Source: Paenibacillus brevis
GTDB taxonomy: Bacteria > Bacillota > Bacilli > Paenibacillales > Paenibacillaceae
DNA: 64,000 bases
Assembly: GCF_018919145.1 (NCBI RefSeq)
Contig: NZ_JAHLQJ010000012.1
Span: forward strand, 62,001-126,000
Direction: 5' to 3'
Both the position numbers and the translations under genes were made by a program. The notes beneath the pieces were generated by a model. It saw only the letters and a list, made by a program, of their open reading frames with translations. It ran no database searches and was not told the DNA's origin. This document shows, one piece after another, positions 18,074 to 26,708 of the stretch. How positions within the stretch are numbered: position 1 is the stretch's first letter; every line of letters begins with the position of its first letter.

Positions 18074-18862
18074 TTAATCTTCACGCATCAACAGATCTTT
18101 ATGCTTGTCCAAATTACCCCTGAGTCGCAGAATTGCTTTGGAATGAAGTTGGGAAATGCGTGAAGGCGACAACGCCATAACTTCCGCAATTTCACTAAGT
18201 GACAGATCCTCGTAGTACAATAAAGATATCACTGTACGTTCCTTCTCAGTCAGCTTTTCAATGCCTTTAGCTAATGATTCTTTTAAATAGAACTCCTGAA
18301 CCTTATAATCAGGGTTTTTTGCCTTTTCGTCAACAAGTAAAGTTAGACGGGTCTCCGATTCTTCCTCGCGAATCGGATCCTCCAAAGAGCAAATGGTCAT
18401 TACAGCTACTTCTTGGAGCATGGATTGAAACTCTTTTTCACTAACATTCAGATAATCACTTATTTCTGCATCGGTGACAGATCTAAGATATTGCTGTTCT
18501 AGTTGCTGATAGCCCTCTTCGATCTTTTTGGCCTTCTCTCTTACGGAACGAGGAACCCAATCCCCTTGGCGTAAGCCGTCCAAAATCGCTCCACGAACTC
18601 TCCATGAAGCATAGGTTTCAAATTGAAGCCCGCGCTTATAGTCAAACTTCTCCACGGCGTCAATCAGTCCCATTACTCCATTGCTGGCAAGATCATCCTT
18701 GGAAACGTTCTTCGGCAGACCTACAGCCAGACGTCCTGAAACATAGTCAACAATATGCAAGTACTTCTCGATCAGTTGTTTCTTCGCCTCTAAATCGCCT
18801 TGTTCTTTCCACTGCTCCCAAACATCAGCATAATTCAGAGTGGATGTCTTCCGCTCGTTCAA
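18074..18862 (-). CDS. sigD: RNA polymerase sigma-28 factor SigD (FliA)
   Basis: Sigma factor for late flagellar, chemotaxis and autolysin genes. The 262 residues contain region 2 (YVSGRLAVGLPKNV, MGLIDAVEKFDYKRGLQFET, WRVRGAILDGLR), region 3 (RSVREKAKKIEEGYQQLEQQ) and region 4 (TEKERTVISLLYYEDLSLSE, SPSRISQLHSKAI). The start is a TTG at 18862, 9 nt after GGAGGG. Its place near the end of a ~32-gene operon means its level reflects transcription of the whole operon, as known in B. subtilis. Confidence 0.97.
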   Translation of the reverse strand: MNERKTSTLNYADVWEQWKEQGDLEAKKQLIEKYLHIVDYVSGRLAVGLPKNVSKDDLASNGVMGLIDAVEKFDYKRGLQFETYASWRVRGAILDGLRQGDWVPRSVREKAKKIEEGYQQLEQQYLRSVTDAEISDYLNVSEKEFQSMLQEVAVMTICSLEDPIREEESETRLTLLVDEKAKNPDYKVQEFYLKESLAKGIEKLTEKERTVISLLYYEDLSLSEIAEVMALSPSRISQLHSKAILRLRGNLDKHKDLLMRED

Positions 18863-18877
18863 TTGCCTTCACCCTCC

Positions 18878-19297
18878 CTATTCTTCTGTCAGGTGACGAA
18901 CAACCTTAACCAGCTCTTCAGGATCCTTGTCGTCAATTTTGGATAATTTAGGTGGATTTAATGGAGCAAACTCAATATTCTGTGAAGTTGAATCCACGGG
19001 TTGCTTCAACAGATCATTAAGTTCGTCACTTTGGTCAGGTGTAGTCAGATCCAGATTGTCGCCCTTTCCTTGTGCTTGCAAGATAGCGGAGATAACCTCA
19101 TCATCTTCACCAGCATTTTGCTCTTTCAGGAATTCAAATACCCATCCTCCGATATAGCTGAGCAAAAACCACACTACAAATGCAATTAGCCCCCGGACAA
19201 AGCTGGTCATAAACATGTTGTTTCCGGCAGACACTGCATAAGTGATTAAAAAGCCTATGAAACCGAGTAGAAAATAAATTTTTATTTTACCTGCCAT
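18878..19297 (-). CDS. Two-helix membrane protein between cheD and sigD, unknown function
   Basis: 139 residues from the ATG at 19297. Two predicted membrane helices (IYFLLGFIGFLITYAVSA and FVRGLIAFVVWFLLSYIGG) are followed by a ~75-residue acidic cytoplasmic tail ending DPEELVKVVRHLTEE. It begins 2 nt after the cheD stop, with AAGGA inside the cheD end, so translation is coupled. B. subtilis has no gene at this spot. I do not recognise a family; a flagellar or chemotaxis accessory role is suggested only by location. Confidence 0.75.
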   Translation of the reverse strand: MAGKIKIYFLLGFIGFLITYAVSAGNNMFMTSFVRGLIAFVVWFLLSYIGGWVFEFLKEQNAGEDDEVISAILQAQGKGDNLDLTTPDQSDELNDLLKQPVDSTSQNIEFAPLNPPKLSKIDDKDPEELVKVVRHLTEE

Positions 19298-19299
19298 AG

Positions 19300-19797
19300 C
19301 TACAATTCCTTTATACCCATTTGTACACTGCGTATGAACAATATGCCGGTCACACAATCAAGCTCAATCGTACGACCGTAGTTGCCCCCGGTGTCCTCCG
19401 CAATCAGAGGAATTCCTAGTTCAGACAGCGCCAGCTTGCAAGACTCCACATTCCGAGGACCGATTCGCATCGAATCCCCAGATCCCGAAAAGGCAAACAT
19501 TTGAGAGCCGCCTGCCATTTTCGCGACAAGACGACTGGTCACTACACCCAACTCATTCATTCGCCGGACCAGTTCAGGAACGGCAGTATCTGCATACTTG
19601 GCAATATTCAGTGCCCCTTCTCTCGCAATCTCTGAGGATGGAAGCATTACATGAGCTAATCCTGCCACTTTAAGCTTAGGGTCAAACAATGTTACCCCGA
19701 CACACGATCCTAGCCCAGTGGTACGGATCAAGCCTTCCGTATGAGTGATGTTAAGGTCGGCCATCCCAACCTTAACGATCAGATGTTCATCAATCAT
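19300..19797 (-). CDS. cheD: Chemoreceptor glutamine deamidase CheD
   Basis: Deamidates glutamines on methyl-accepting receptors and is regulated by binding CheC. The 165 residues carry the catalytic Cys32 in TTGLGSCVGVTL and His49 in GLAHVMLP, and the MAGGSQMF segment. It overlaps cheC by 8 nt, matching the known CheC-CheD partnership. Confidence 0.95.
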   Translation of the reverse strand: MIDEHLIVKVGMADLNITHTEGLIRTTGLGSCVGVTLFDPKLKVAGLAHVMLPSSEIAREGALNIAKYADTAVPELVRRMNELGVVTSRLVAKMAGGSQMFAFSGSGDSMRIGPRNVESCKLALSELGIPLIAEDTGGNYGRTIELDCVTGILFIRSVQMGIKEL

Positions 19798-20416
19798 CCT
19801 GTAAAGGTACTCCTAAGGCGGCAAAGATCTTAGCAAAGGACTCGGGGTCTGGAATCAAGAAAAACTGTCCTTCTACCTCATGCTGGCCTTCAATAAAAGT
19901 CGTATCAATCAATAACGCTGAATCGCCCATTTCACCGAACTGCAAAAGTCCGTATCCAAGAATAGCTCCGGCCATATCCAGCGCAAGCGCAGGAACGGTT
20001 GGCGTCATAGAGAGAGATGTGAAATCCGCCAGTGAAGAAATATAGGAACCAGCAAGTATGTTGCCAATCTCTGAAAGTGCGGACCATTCCATTTCCGAAA
20101 ACTGATCATCATCCTCTACTTGTATTCCTGCCAGGCGGTGCAGCAGTTTCTTGGCTGCTTCCGGACTAAGGATGAAAAACAGATTTCCCGGCGTATCCCC
20201 TTCAACCCGAAAGAAGACGGCCAGAACGACCTTCTCCGCTCCTCCAACTCGTTCGGCAATGGCTTCGAAGGGAAGCATCTGAACCTTGGGAACGGCCATA
20301 TCAATCGGTTTATCGAGAAGTCTTGAAAGGGCAGTCGCCGCATTGCCCGCACCGATATTACCGACTTCCTTCAGCACATCCATTTTAAATTCTTCAAAGT
20401 TCTTAAATAAATCCAC
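19790..20416 (-). CDS. cheC: CheY-P phosphatase CheC
   Basis: Dephosphorylates CheY-P and modulates CheD. The 208 residues contain both phosphatase helices with the D/S-x3-E-x2-N pattern: DVLKEVGNIGAGNAA (Glu17/Asn20) and SALSEIGNILAGSYI. The GTG start at 20416 has AGAGGG about 7 nt upstream. It is flanked by cheW and cheD. Confidence 0.95.
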   Translation of the reverse strand: MDLFKNFEEFKMDVLKEVGNIGAGNAATALSRLLDKPIDMAVPKVQMLPFEAIAERVGGAEKVVLAVFFRVEGDTPGNLFFILSPEAAKKLLHRLAGIQVEDDDQFSEMEWSALSEIGNILAGSYISSLADFTSLSMTPTVPALALDMAGAILGYGLLQFGEMGDSALLIDTTFIEGQHEVEGQFFLIPDPESFAKIFAALGVPLQDD

Positions 20417-20419
20417 AGG

Positions 20420-20881
20420 TTAGCCCTCTAAGCTTTCCAGTTGAATGATTTCATTCCGATTCAGCACTTCCGAGAGATTAAGCATTACGAGGAGGCGTTC
20501 TTCTGAAATTCGCGCAACTCCATGAAGATACTTAGCCTTGACTCCTCCCACAACATCCGGTGGAGAATCGATTGAATCACTATCAAGATCAATAACATCA
20601 TTTGCTGAATCTACAATAAAGCCAACTTCCATTTCATTAGCTACTACGATGATGATTCGGGTCTGATCTGTGTATTCAGCCTCCGGAAGACCAAATCTTC
20701 CCCGCAGGTCGATCACCGGAATGACGACACCGCGAAGATTGATGACGCCCTTCACGAAGGAAAATGTCTTGGGAACACGGGTAATCGGCATCATCCGTTC
20801 AATGGTTTGAACCTTATCGACTTCAATTCCGTATTCTTCTGCTCCAAGCTTGAACACGATTACTTTCATTTCTTCTCCCAT
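20420..20881 (-). CDS. cheW: Chemotaxis coupling protein CheW
   Basis: Links receptors to the CheA kinase. A single CheW domain of 153 residues, with FKLGAEEYGIEVDKVQTIER, GVINLRGVVIPVIDLRGRFG and GFIVDSANDVIDL. The ATG at 20881 is 8 nt after GGAGG; an in-frame ATG six codons earlier lies upstream of the ribosome site and is rejected. Confidence 0.96.
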   Translation of the reverse strand: MGEEMKVIVFKLGAEEYGIEVDKVQTIERMMPITRVPKTFSFVKGVINLRGVVIPVIDLRGRFGLPEAEYTDQTRIIIVVANEMEVGFIVDSANDVIDLDSDSIDSPPDVVGGVKAKYLHGVARISEERLLVMLNLSEVLNRNEIIQLESLEG

Positions 20882-20935
20882 GAGAGAAACCTCCTTCATA
20901 TTACCTGGCTATGTGATCAAATCCAAAAATCCAAT

Positions 20936-22996
20936 CTACTTAATAAATGCATTCGGATCGATAATTAATGCGACTTGACCGTCTCCCAAAATCGTTGCTC
21001 CCGCCACACCTTGGATCGAAGGGAGGTACTTGCCCAGATTTTTGATGACAATCTCACTTTGGCCAATGAAATCCTCAACAGTCAGCGCAGCTAGACGATC
21101 TCCTTTATGGACGACTACAATCTCCGTTTCTTCCTCGGCGCTCTCATCAAATCCAGGTACACTGAACAACTCGCTGAGCGACATTAAAGGAATATGTGTA
21201 TCTCTGTAAGGAATCATTGTGTACCCATGAACCTTGCGGATCTGGTTGCGCTGAATCAGGCCGGTCTCCACAATGGAGGACAATGGGATGGCATATTTCT
21301 CAGTCCCCACCTTAATCAACATCGCCGAGATGATGGACAAGGTCAGTGGAAGCTGAACGGAAAACTTTGTGCCTTGACCAAGCTTTGACTCTATGGATAC
21401 GACACCGCTAAGCGATTCAATCTTCGTCTTAACGACATCCAAGCCTACGCCTCGACCTGAAATATCGGAAATGATCTCTGCTGTACTAAAGCCTGGTGCG
21501 AAGAGCAGCATATACACTTGCTCATCAGTCATACTGGCCGCTTCACTTTCCTTGACCACGCCATTTCTCAGCGCCTTCTGCAGAATCTTATCGCGATCGA
21601 TTCCCTTTCCGTCATCTTCAATTTCAATGAACACATGATTGCCGCTATGGAAAGCTCTCAGCTTAACGGTGCCCGTCTCCGGTTTGCCGGCAGCAACCCG
21701 CTCATCAATATGCTCGACCCCGTGATCGACGGCATTGCGAAGCAAGTGTACCAGCGGATCGCCGATTTCATCAATGACCGTCCGGTCAAGCTCGGTTTCG
21801 GCCCCTGTAATAATAAGGTCGATCTTCTTATCCAGCGATTTCGCTAGATCGCGTACCATCCGCGGGAATCTGTTAAATACGGAATCTACCTGAACCATTC
21901 GCAGCTTCAGCACAATATTCTGCAGATCGCTGCTGACCCGGCTCATATGCTCCACCGTCTCGGTTAGATCGCTTCGCTTCACTTCATAGGCCAACTGTTC
22001 CAGCCTTGAACGGTCAATAAGCAATTCACTGAACAAGTTCATCAATACATCCAAGCGGTCGATGTCCACCCGAATCGTGCGTGAAGGTGCGCTGCCCGCT
22101 GCTGGCCGGGCCGCTTCTTTTGCCGGTATTTTTTTGTCCGCGGAGGATGGCGCAGCCGAATCCGCCTTTTTCTCTACCGGAGCTGGCGCACTGGCTGCTG
22201 CCGCCTCATTTACTCCGCTGTTAAGCTCTGTAAGTGATTCATGATCAAGCAGGACAACTTCAGCAGAGTCAATCTCAGACAAATTCAAGATCAGGCTCTT
22301 CAGCTCAGCTGCTTCCTTCTGGGTTATGTAATATAAGGAGAAGCTGCGATCAAACTTTTCTTGCTCAATTTCCTGCACACTAGGATAAGATTTTACAACT
22401 TCACCATAGCGCTCCAGAAGATCAAATACGAGATAGGCCCGCGCAGCCTTAAGCTGACAGTCCTTGCGAATAGTTACTTCAATGTATAGAACTTTATGGC
22501 CTTCTGTAATGGATTGATCCAATACAGAAAATTGGAACTCATCGAGATGGATCGCTGATTCATTAAATGAAGCTGATTCCTTCTCTTCTTGTTTCGGTTG
22601 CTTGCCGCCTGGCTCTTCACCACGGACAATCGCTTGAAGCGAAGACACAATCGAACTGACATCCGCTTTGCCTTCTCCGCCCTGGGTAATATCCTGTACC
22701 ATCGATTGAAGCGCGTCTAGACTTTGAAACAGGGTATCAAAGATAAACTCCTGCATTTTCAGCTTCTCATTACGAACCAGATCAAGCACATTTTCCATTT
22801 GATGCGTCAACGAGGACAAGTCCTCGAATCCCATGGTTGCCGCCATACCTTTCAACGTATGGGCTGATCTGAAAATCACCTGTACGATCCCTAAATCATC
22901 AGGACGATTCTCCAGCTCCAGCATATTTTCATTTAATGATTGCAAGTGATCATTCGACTCATCGATAAACATGGATAAATATTGGTTCATGTCCAT
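20936..22996 (-). CDS. cheA: Chemotaxis histidine kinase CheA
   Basis: Autophosphorylating kinase that feeds CheY and CheB. The 686 residues include P1 Hpt with phospho-acceptor His46 (RSAHTLKGMAATMGF), a P2 domain (~155-250), an Ala/Pro/Lys linker, the P3 dimerisation helices (~310-365), the P4 ATPase (HLLRNAVDHGVEH, DDGKGIDRDKI, SGRGVGLDVVKT) and a C-terminal P5 CheW-like domain ending LIIDPNAFIK. The ATG at 22996 has GGAGGT 8 nt upstream. Confidence 0.98.
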   Translation of the reverse strand: MDMNQYLSMFIDESNDHLQSLNENMLELENRPDDLGIVQVIFRSAHTLKGMAATMGFEDLSSLTHQMENVLDLVRNEKLKMQEFIFDTLFQSLDALQSMVQDITQGGEGKADVSSIVSSLQAIVRGEEPGGKQPKQEEKESASFNESAIHLDEFQFSVLDQSITEGHKVLYIEVTIRKDCQLKAARAYLVFDLLERYGEVVKSYPSVQEIEQEKFDRSFSLYYITQKEAAELKSLILNLSEIDSAEVVLLDHESLTELNSGVNEAAAASAPAPVEKKADSAAPSSADKKIPAKEAARPAAGSAPSRTIRVDIDRLDVLMNLFSELLIDRSRLEQLAYEVKRSDLTETVEHMSRVSSDLQNIVLKLRMVQVDSVFNRFPRMVRDLAKSLDKKIDLIITGAETELDRTVIDEIGDPLVHLLRNAVDHGVEHIDERVAAGKPETGTVKLRAFHSGNHVFIEIEDDGKGIDRDKILQKALRNGVVKESEAASMTDEQVYMLLFAPGFSTAEIISDISGRGVGLDVVKTKIESLSGVVSIESKLGQGTKFSVQLPLTLSIISAMLIKVGTEKYAIPLSSIVETGLIQRNQIRKVHGYTMIPYRDTHIPLMSLSELFSVPGFDESAEEETEIVVVHKGDRLAALTVEDFIGQSEIVIKNLGKYLPSIQGVAGATILGDGQVALIIDPNAFIK

Positions 22997-23025
22997 GGTG
23001 AGGCACCTCCTTCAAGAGATTCCAT

Positions 23026-24429
23026 TTATTTCACAACTTGTACAAGCCTTTTGCCGATTTCATATAATGGCAGCACTTCATTGACACAGCCCAATTCCAC
23101 TGCCGATCTCGGCATTCCGTAGACAACGCAGGTTTCCTCGCTTTCAGCAATCGTAGAGGTTACTCCGTTGTCATGCAATAGCTTCATCACTTTCGCTCCA
23201 TCACTGCCCATCCCGGTTAGAAGCACAATATGGCGTTTTAGCGTTCGAAGAGGCAACAATGATTCATACATCACATCAACAGAAGGTCTATGGCCATTTC
23301 GTGGCGCTTCAGTGGAAAGGGCGACCTTTAGACTTCCATCTCTTGATGCGGTCACATTCATGTGATATCCGCCGGGAGCAATGTACACTTCTCCCGCCTG
23401 CAGAACCATGCCTTCTTCTGCTTCAACCACATTCAGCTTCGTCAAGGTATTCAATCGCTGGGCAAGTGATTTTGTAAAATTCGGGGGCATATGCTGAACG
23501 ATGATCACCGGCGCTGGAAATGCTTCCGGCAATTGTTCAAGAACAGCCCTCAAAGCTTTAGGTCCGCCGGTAGAAGTACCGATAGCGACCAGATCCGTAT
23601 AGTCTGTGCGCAATTTCGGCTCGGATGGAACAGCCCTTTGCGGAACACCAGATTTCTCTATCGGTTCCGTTCGTTCCGTAAGTTTGGCTCGAACTGCAGG
23701 CTGCTTGTCAACCGTAGATGCCGAATCGGAAACCGCATGACTTTCACGCGATTTTTTAATGGGCGCCACCGTAGGCAAGGTTTCCGCCTTCTTCCGGGCT
23801 ACCCCGGAATCAATCCGATCTGGAAGAGTCTTACTCCGGGAAGGCAGTATTGTCTTGGCAGGCTTATTACGCAAGTCATCGGATTTTTTAACGGGTTTCG
23901 GAAGAGACTTGCCCGAATCAGACCGGGATTTCTCCGTGCTGGCCACTTCCGGCTTTGGAGAAGTCGGCGGGAGGCGCTCCGGCGTCTTGGCTGCAAGTGC
24001 AGCTTGCCTTGCCGCTCTTCTCTCCACTGCATTCATAGCCGCTCGCAGCTGTTCTCTAAGCTGCTGTCCTACCTGCTCGATATCATGTGAACTGGTCGAT
24101 GCGGATGGCTTGCGGATAAAGTCAAATGCACCAAGTTCCAGTGCCATAATCGTCTCCCGCATCCCCTGCTCATTAATACCCGAGAACATAATGACAGGCA
24201 GTGGATGCTGCTGCATGATTAGGCCCAAAGCTTCAAGTCCGTTCATTTCAGGCATTTCAACATCCATGGTTACTAAATCCGGCTTATGAGTTCCAATCAA
24301 ATCAATGGCTTCCCGTCCGTTCTTTGCAGTTCCAATGACTTTAAAGCCCGGCTCGTGCTCGATCAGATCAGAGATAATTCTTCTCATAAAGGCCGAATCG
24401 TCAACAACAATCACCTTGTAAGGCATCAT
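23026..24429 (-). CDS. cheB: Protein-glutamate methylesterase CheB with unusually long linker
   Basis: Response-regulator methylesterase that resets chemoreceptors. The N-terminal receiver domain (VVDDSAFMRR; phospho-acceptor Asp in LVTMDVEMPEMNG) is followed by a linker of ~130 residues rich in Lys, Arg, Pro and Ser. The C-terminal catalytic domain has VAIGTSTGGPKALR (Ser), IVQHMPPNF (His) and LLTGMGSDGAKVM (Asp). Total length is 467 residues against ~350 in most CheB; the extra length is all linker. The first of two adjacent ATGs has GGAG 7 nt upstream. Confidence 0.96.
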   Translation of the reverse strand: MMPYKVIVVDDSAFMRRIISDLIEHEPGFKVIGTAKNGREAIDLIGTHKPDLVTMDVEMPEMNGLEALGLIMQQHPLPVIMFSGINEQGMRETIMALELGAFDFIRKPSASTSSHDIEQVGQQLREQLRAAMNAVERRAARQAALAAKTPERLPPTSPKPEVASTEKSRSDSGKSLPKPVKKSDDLRNKPAKTILPSRSKTLPDRIDSGVARKKAETLPTVAPIKKSRESHAVSDSASTVDKQPAVRAKLTERTEPIEKSGVPQRAVPSEPKLRTDYTDLVAIGTSTGGPKALRAVLEQLPEAFPAPVIIVQHMPPNFTKSLAQRLNTLTKLNVVEAEEGMVLQAGEVYIAPGGYHMNVTASRDGSLKVALSTEAPRNGHRPSVDVMYESLLPLRTLKRHIVLLTGMGSDGAKVMKLLHDNGVTSTIAESEETCVVYGMPRSAVELGCVNEVLPLYEIGKRLVQVVK

Positions 24430-24456
24430 TGTTCCACTCCATTTCTTTATTCAGAA

Positions 24457-25347
24457 TCATTTCGCAAGTCTGAGCCATTTGTGCATAAATCCTCTGATTC
24501 CTGACAAAGTATCCTTTGAGTGTTTTGGTGGAACGTTTAAAAACTTCATAGCCAGGCTATGGACATCTTTCGCTGCAACGCATCCGGGATACGCAGCAGT
24601 AAAGGGAATCTGCTTTTTGACTGCTTGCATGACATGAGAATCGTCACTCATATATCCGAGAGTAGGAATTTCCATCTTCAAAAACTGTTGTGCAACAAGC
24701 GAGATTTTATCAGCAACCTGCCTTGCTTCTAATTCATCCGTCACACGATTGATAACCAGCCGGAAGGACACATTCTCTTCCAGGCCATGGACCACTTTAA
24801 TTAGCGCGTACGCATCTGTGATCGAGGTTGGTTCCGGAGTGGTGACAACCAGACATTCATCCGCAGAAGTAATAAACTTCAGGGTTTCCTTGGACAATCC
24901 TGCGCCTGTGTCAAAAATAATAAAGTCCATTTCTCCGGCAATTCGCTCAATTTGAGAAGTAAAGAAATTCAAATCAGATTCGGATAAAGTGAATAAATCC
25001 GCCATCCCGGAACCACCGGCAATAAAGGGAAGCCCATTAGTTCCTAATTCAACAATCTCCTGAATATTACGTTCACCCTTTAACAGATGGTATAAATTGT
25101 ACCTTGATCTAACCCCCATCAGAACATCGATGTTGGCCATTCCAATATCGGCATCAAAGATGAGCACCTTAGAACCCAAAGACTTTAAAGCCAGTGCAAA
25201 GTTCAAGGTAAAGTTGGATTTTCCAACGCCTCCTTTCCCGCTAGTAACGGTTATAATTCGGGCTGGGACCGGCTTGTCTGAAGCTGTCGCCTCTGTGTCG
25301 ATTCGCCTTGATACCAGTTGTCTGAGCGCTTCAGCTTGATCGTTCAT
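24457..25347 (-). CDS. flhG: MinD-like ATPase FlhG (YlxH)
   Basis: ParA/MinD-type ATPase controlling flagellar number and position by acting on FlhF. The deviant Walker A TSGKGGVGKSNFTLNFALAL lies at residues ~36-55, with DADIGMANID and FDTGAGLSKE downstream. An N-terminal extension (residues 1-30) carries the Gln/Arg-rich FlhF-activating segment (EALRQLV). 296 residues. The start codon overlaps the flhF stop (ATGA). Confidence 0.95.
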   Translation of the reverse strand: MNDQAEALRQLVSRRIDTEATASDKPVPARIITVTSGKGGVGKSNFTLNFALALKSLGSKVLIFDADIGMANIDVLMGVRSRYNLYHLLKGERNIQEIVELGTNGLPFIAGGSGMADLFTLSESDLNFFTSQIERIAGEMDFIIFDTGAGLSKETLKFITSADECLVVTTPEPTSITDAYALIKVVHGLEENVSFRLVINRVTDELEARQVADKISLVAQQFLKMEIPTLGYMSDDSHVMQAVKKQIPFTAAYPGCVAAKDVHSLAMKFLNVPPKHSKDTLSGIRGFMHKWLRLAK

Positions 25348-26708
25348 GACGATCCAGCCCCCAGAATCATATCCAGCATCAGCTCATGAGTTACCAGCAG
25401 AAGATCATCCGGAACATTTTGTCCGTTTGCAATATAAGAGGCCTTCAGTGGGTATTGATGAAGTAAATTGTACATCGGCCCGACACTTGCCGTTTCATCC
25501 AGTTTGGTAAAAATCACTTTATCCAACCCATACTTACTGAAGTGCTCTGTAATTTTAATCATATCCTGCGATTTTGACGTCAGGCTGAGTACGAGATAGG
25601 TTTCGCTATGCTTCTCGAAATTGAGAAGACTATGAAGCTCGGCGACATGAAGCTCGTTCAAGTAATTTCTACCGGCAGTATCCATCAGAATCAGATCGCA
25701 ATCCGACAAGCGCTGCAACGCCCGCTGCACATCCCCCGGTGATTGAACCACCTCAAGCGGGACATTTAATATGGATGAATAAGTGCGAAGCTGCTCAATT
25801 GCTGAGATCCGGTAGGTGTCAGCCGTAATAAAGCCAACCTTTTTGCGAGCCCGAAAGATTTGGTCAGCGGCAAGCTTGGCAATCGTTGTCGTCTTCCCTA
25901 CTCCAGTCGGACCTGCAATGTATACTATTTTTGTATCGCTTCGAATCCCATCCCCGATTCTGTCCTCCAAGAAGGAACTCACCGCTTTACGAAGTACCGT
26001 CCTTAATTGTTCATCGCTGGCCGTCTTCCCGGAATCAAGCCAATCCTGATATGCGGACTCGATCCAATTATCGATCAACTCCTCATCCAGGTCCTGCTCG
26101 GTCAGTCGGTTACGAGTCTGGTGTAACAACTCAGGCATCTCACGGCTTCGATTCTGTTGCTTGGCCAATTGCCCGATCCAGAGCTTCATTTCTCTAAATT
26201 CATCCAGCAATCTTTCTTCCGCCGCACTACGCTTGCTATCTTCCATTCTTCCTTCCAATGGAGCAGCCTGCGTATGTGAAGAGACATTCCTAACGGGCTG
26301 GCGTCTTTCTTCAAATCCTTTGATTGAAGCAGCGGCGGCAAGAATTGCCTCTCTATCCTCTTCTGGTGAAGTTGTAGGCGGAGTCGGACTCTTCATCGCT
26401 TCTGACGCAGCTGCCGCAAACATTTGCGCTGATTTGCGGTAGGCATCCGGAACCGCCGGGCGGATGACGGGTGCAGCTGACGGTGGCTTCATTCCTGAAG
26501 CCCTGTTAGCAGAAGCACCCTTTGATGCAGATTTTTCATTTTCTTCTGTAGCTGCAATGACCTCGATCTTTCGCTTGCCGAACATTCCTAAAAACCCGCC
26601 AACCTTTAAATCCTTCGTACTGAGAATGACAGCATCTGCGCCAAGCTCACTGCGGATTTTCTCCATAGCATCCGGCATCGTGTCGACGATATAGCGTTTT
26701 ACTCTCAT
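25344..26708 (-). CDS. flhF: SRP-type GTPase FlhF
   Basis: GTPase that marks the site of flagellar assembly. N-terminal basic domain (MRVKRYIVDTMPDAMEKIRS ... LGADAVILSTKDLKVGGFLG), a long Ala/Ser/Pro-rich linker (~65-170), the N domain, and the NG GTPase with P-loop [15 protein letters not shown] (Lys272), DTYRISAIEQLRTYS, DTAGRN and TKLDETASVG. At 454 residues it exceeds B. subtilis FlhF (~366), the difference being in the linker. It overlaps flhA by 4 nt. Confidence 0.96.
   Translation of the reverse strand: MRVKRYIVDTMPDAMEKIRSELGADAVILSTKDLKVGGFLGMFGKRKIEVIAATEENEKSASKGASANRASGMKPPSAAPVIRPAVPDAYRKSAQMFAAAASEAMKSPTPPTTSPEEDREAILAAAASIKGFEERRQPVRNVSSHTQAAPLEGRMEDSKRSAAEERLLDEFREMKLWIGQLAKQQNRSREMPELLHQTRNRLTEQDLDEELIDNWIESAYQDWLDSGKTASDEQLRTVLRKAVSSFLEDRIGDGIRSDTKIVYIAGPTGVGKTTTIAKLAADQIFRARKKVGFITADTYRISAIEQLRTYSSILNVPLEVVQSPGDVQRALQRLSDCDLILMDTAGRNYLNELHVAELHSLLNFEKHSETYLVLSLTSKSQDMIKITEHFSKYGLDKVIFTKLDETASVGPMYNLLHQYPLKASYIANGQNVPDDLLLVTHELMLDMILGAGSS

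Noticed and set aside
23491..24090. 199-codon plus-strand open frame over the cheB linker
   Set aside because: Antisense shadow of the Lys/Arg/Pro-rich linker; Arg/Phe-rich and without ribosome site.
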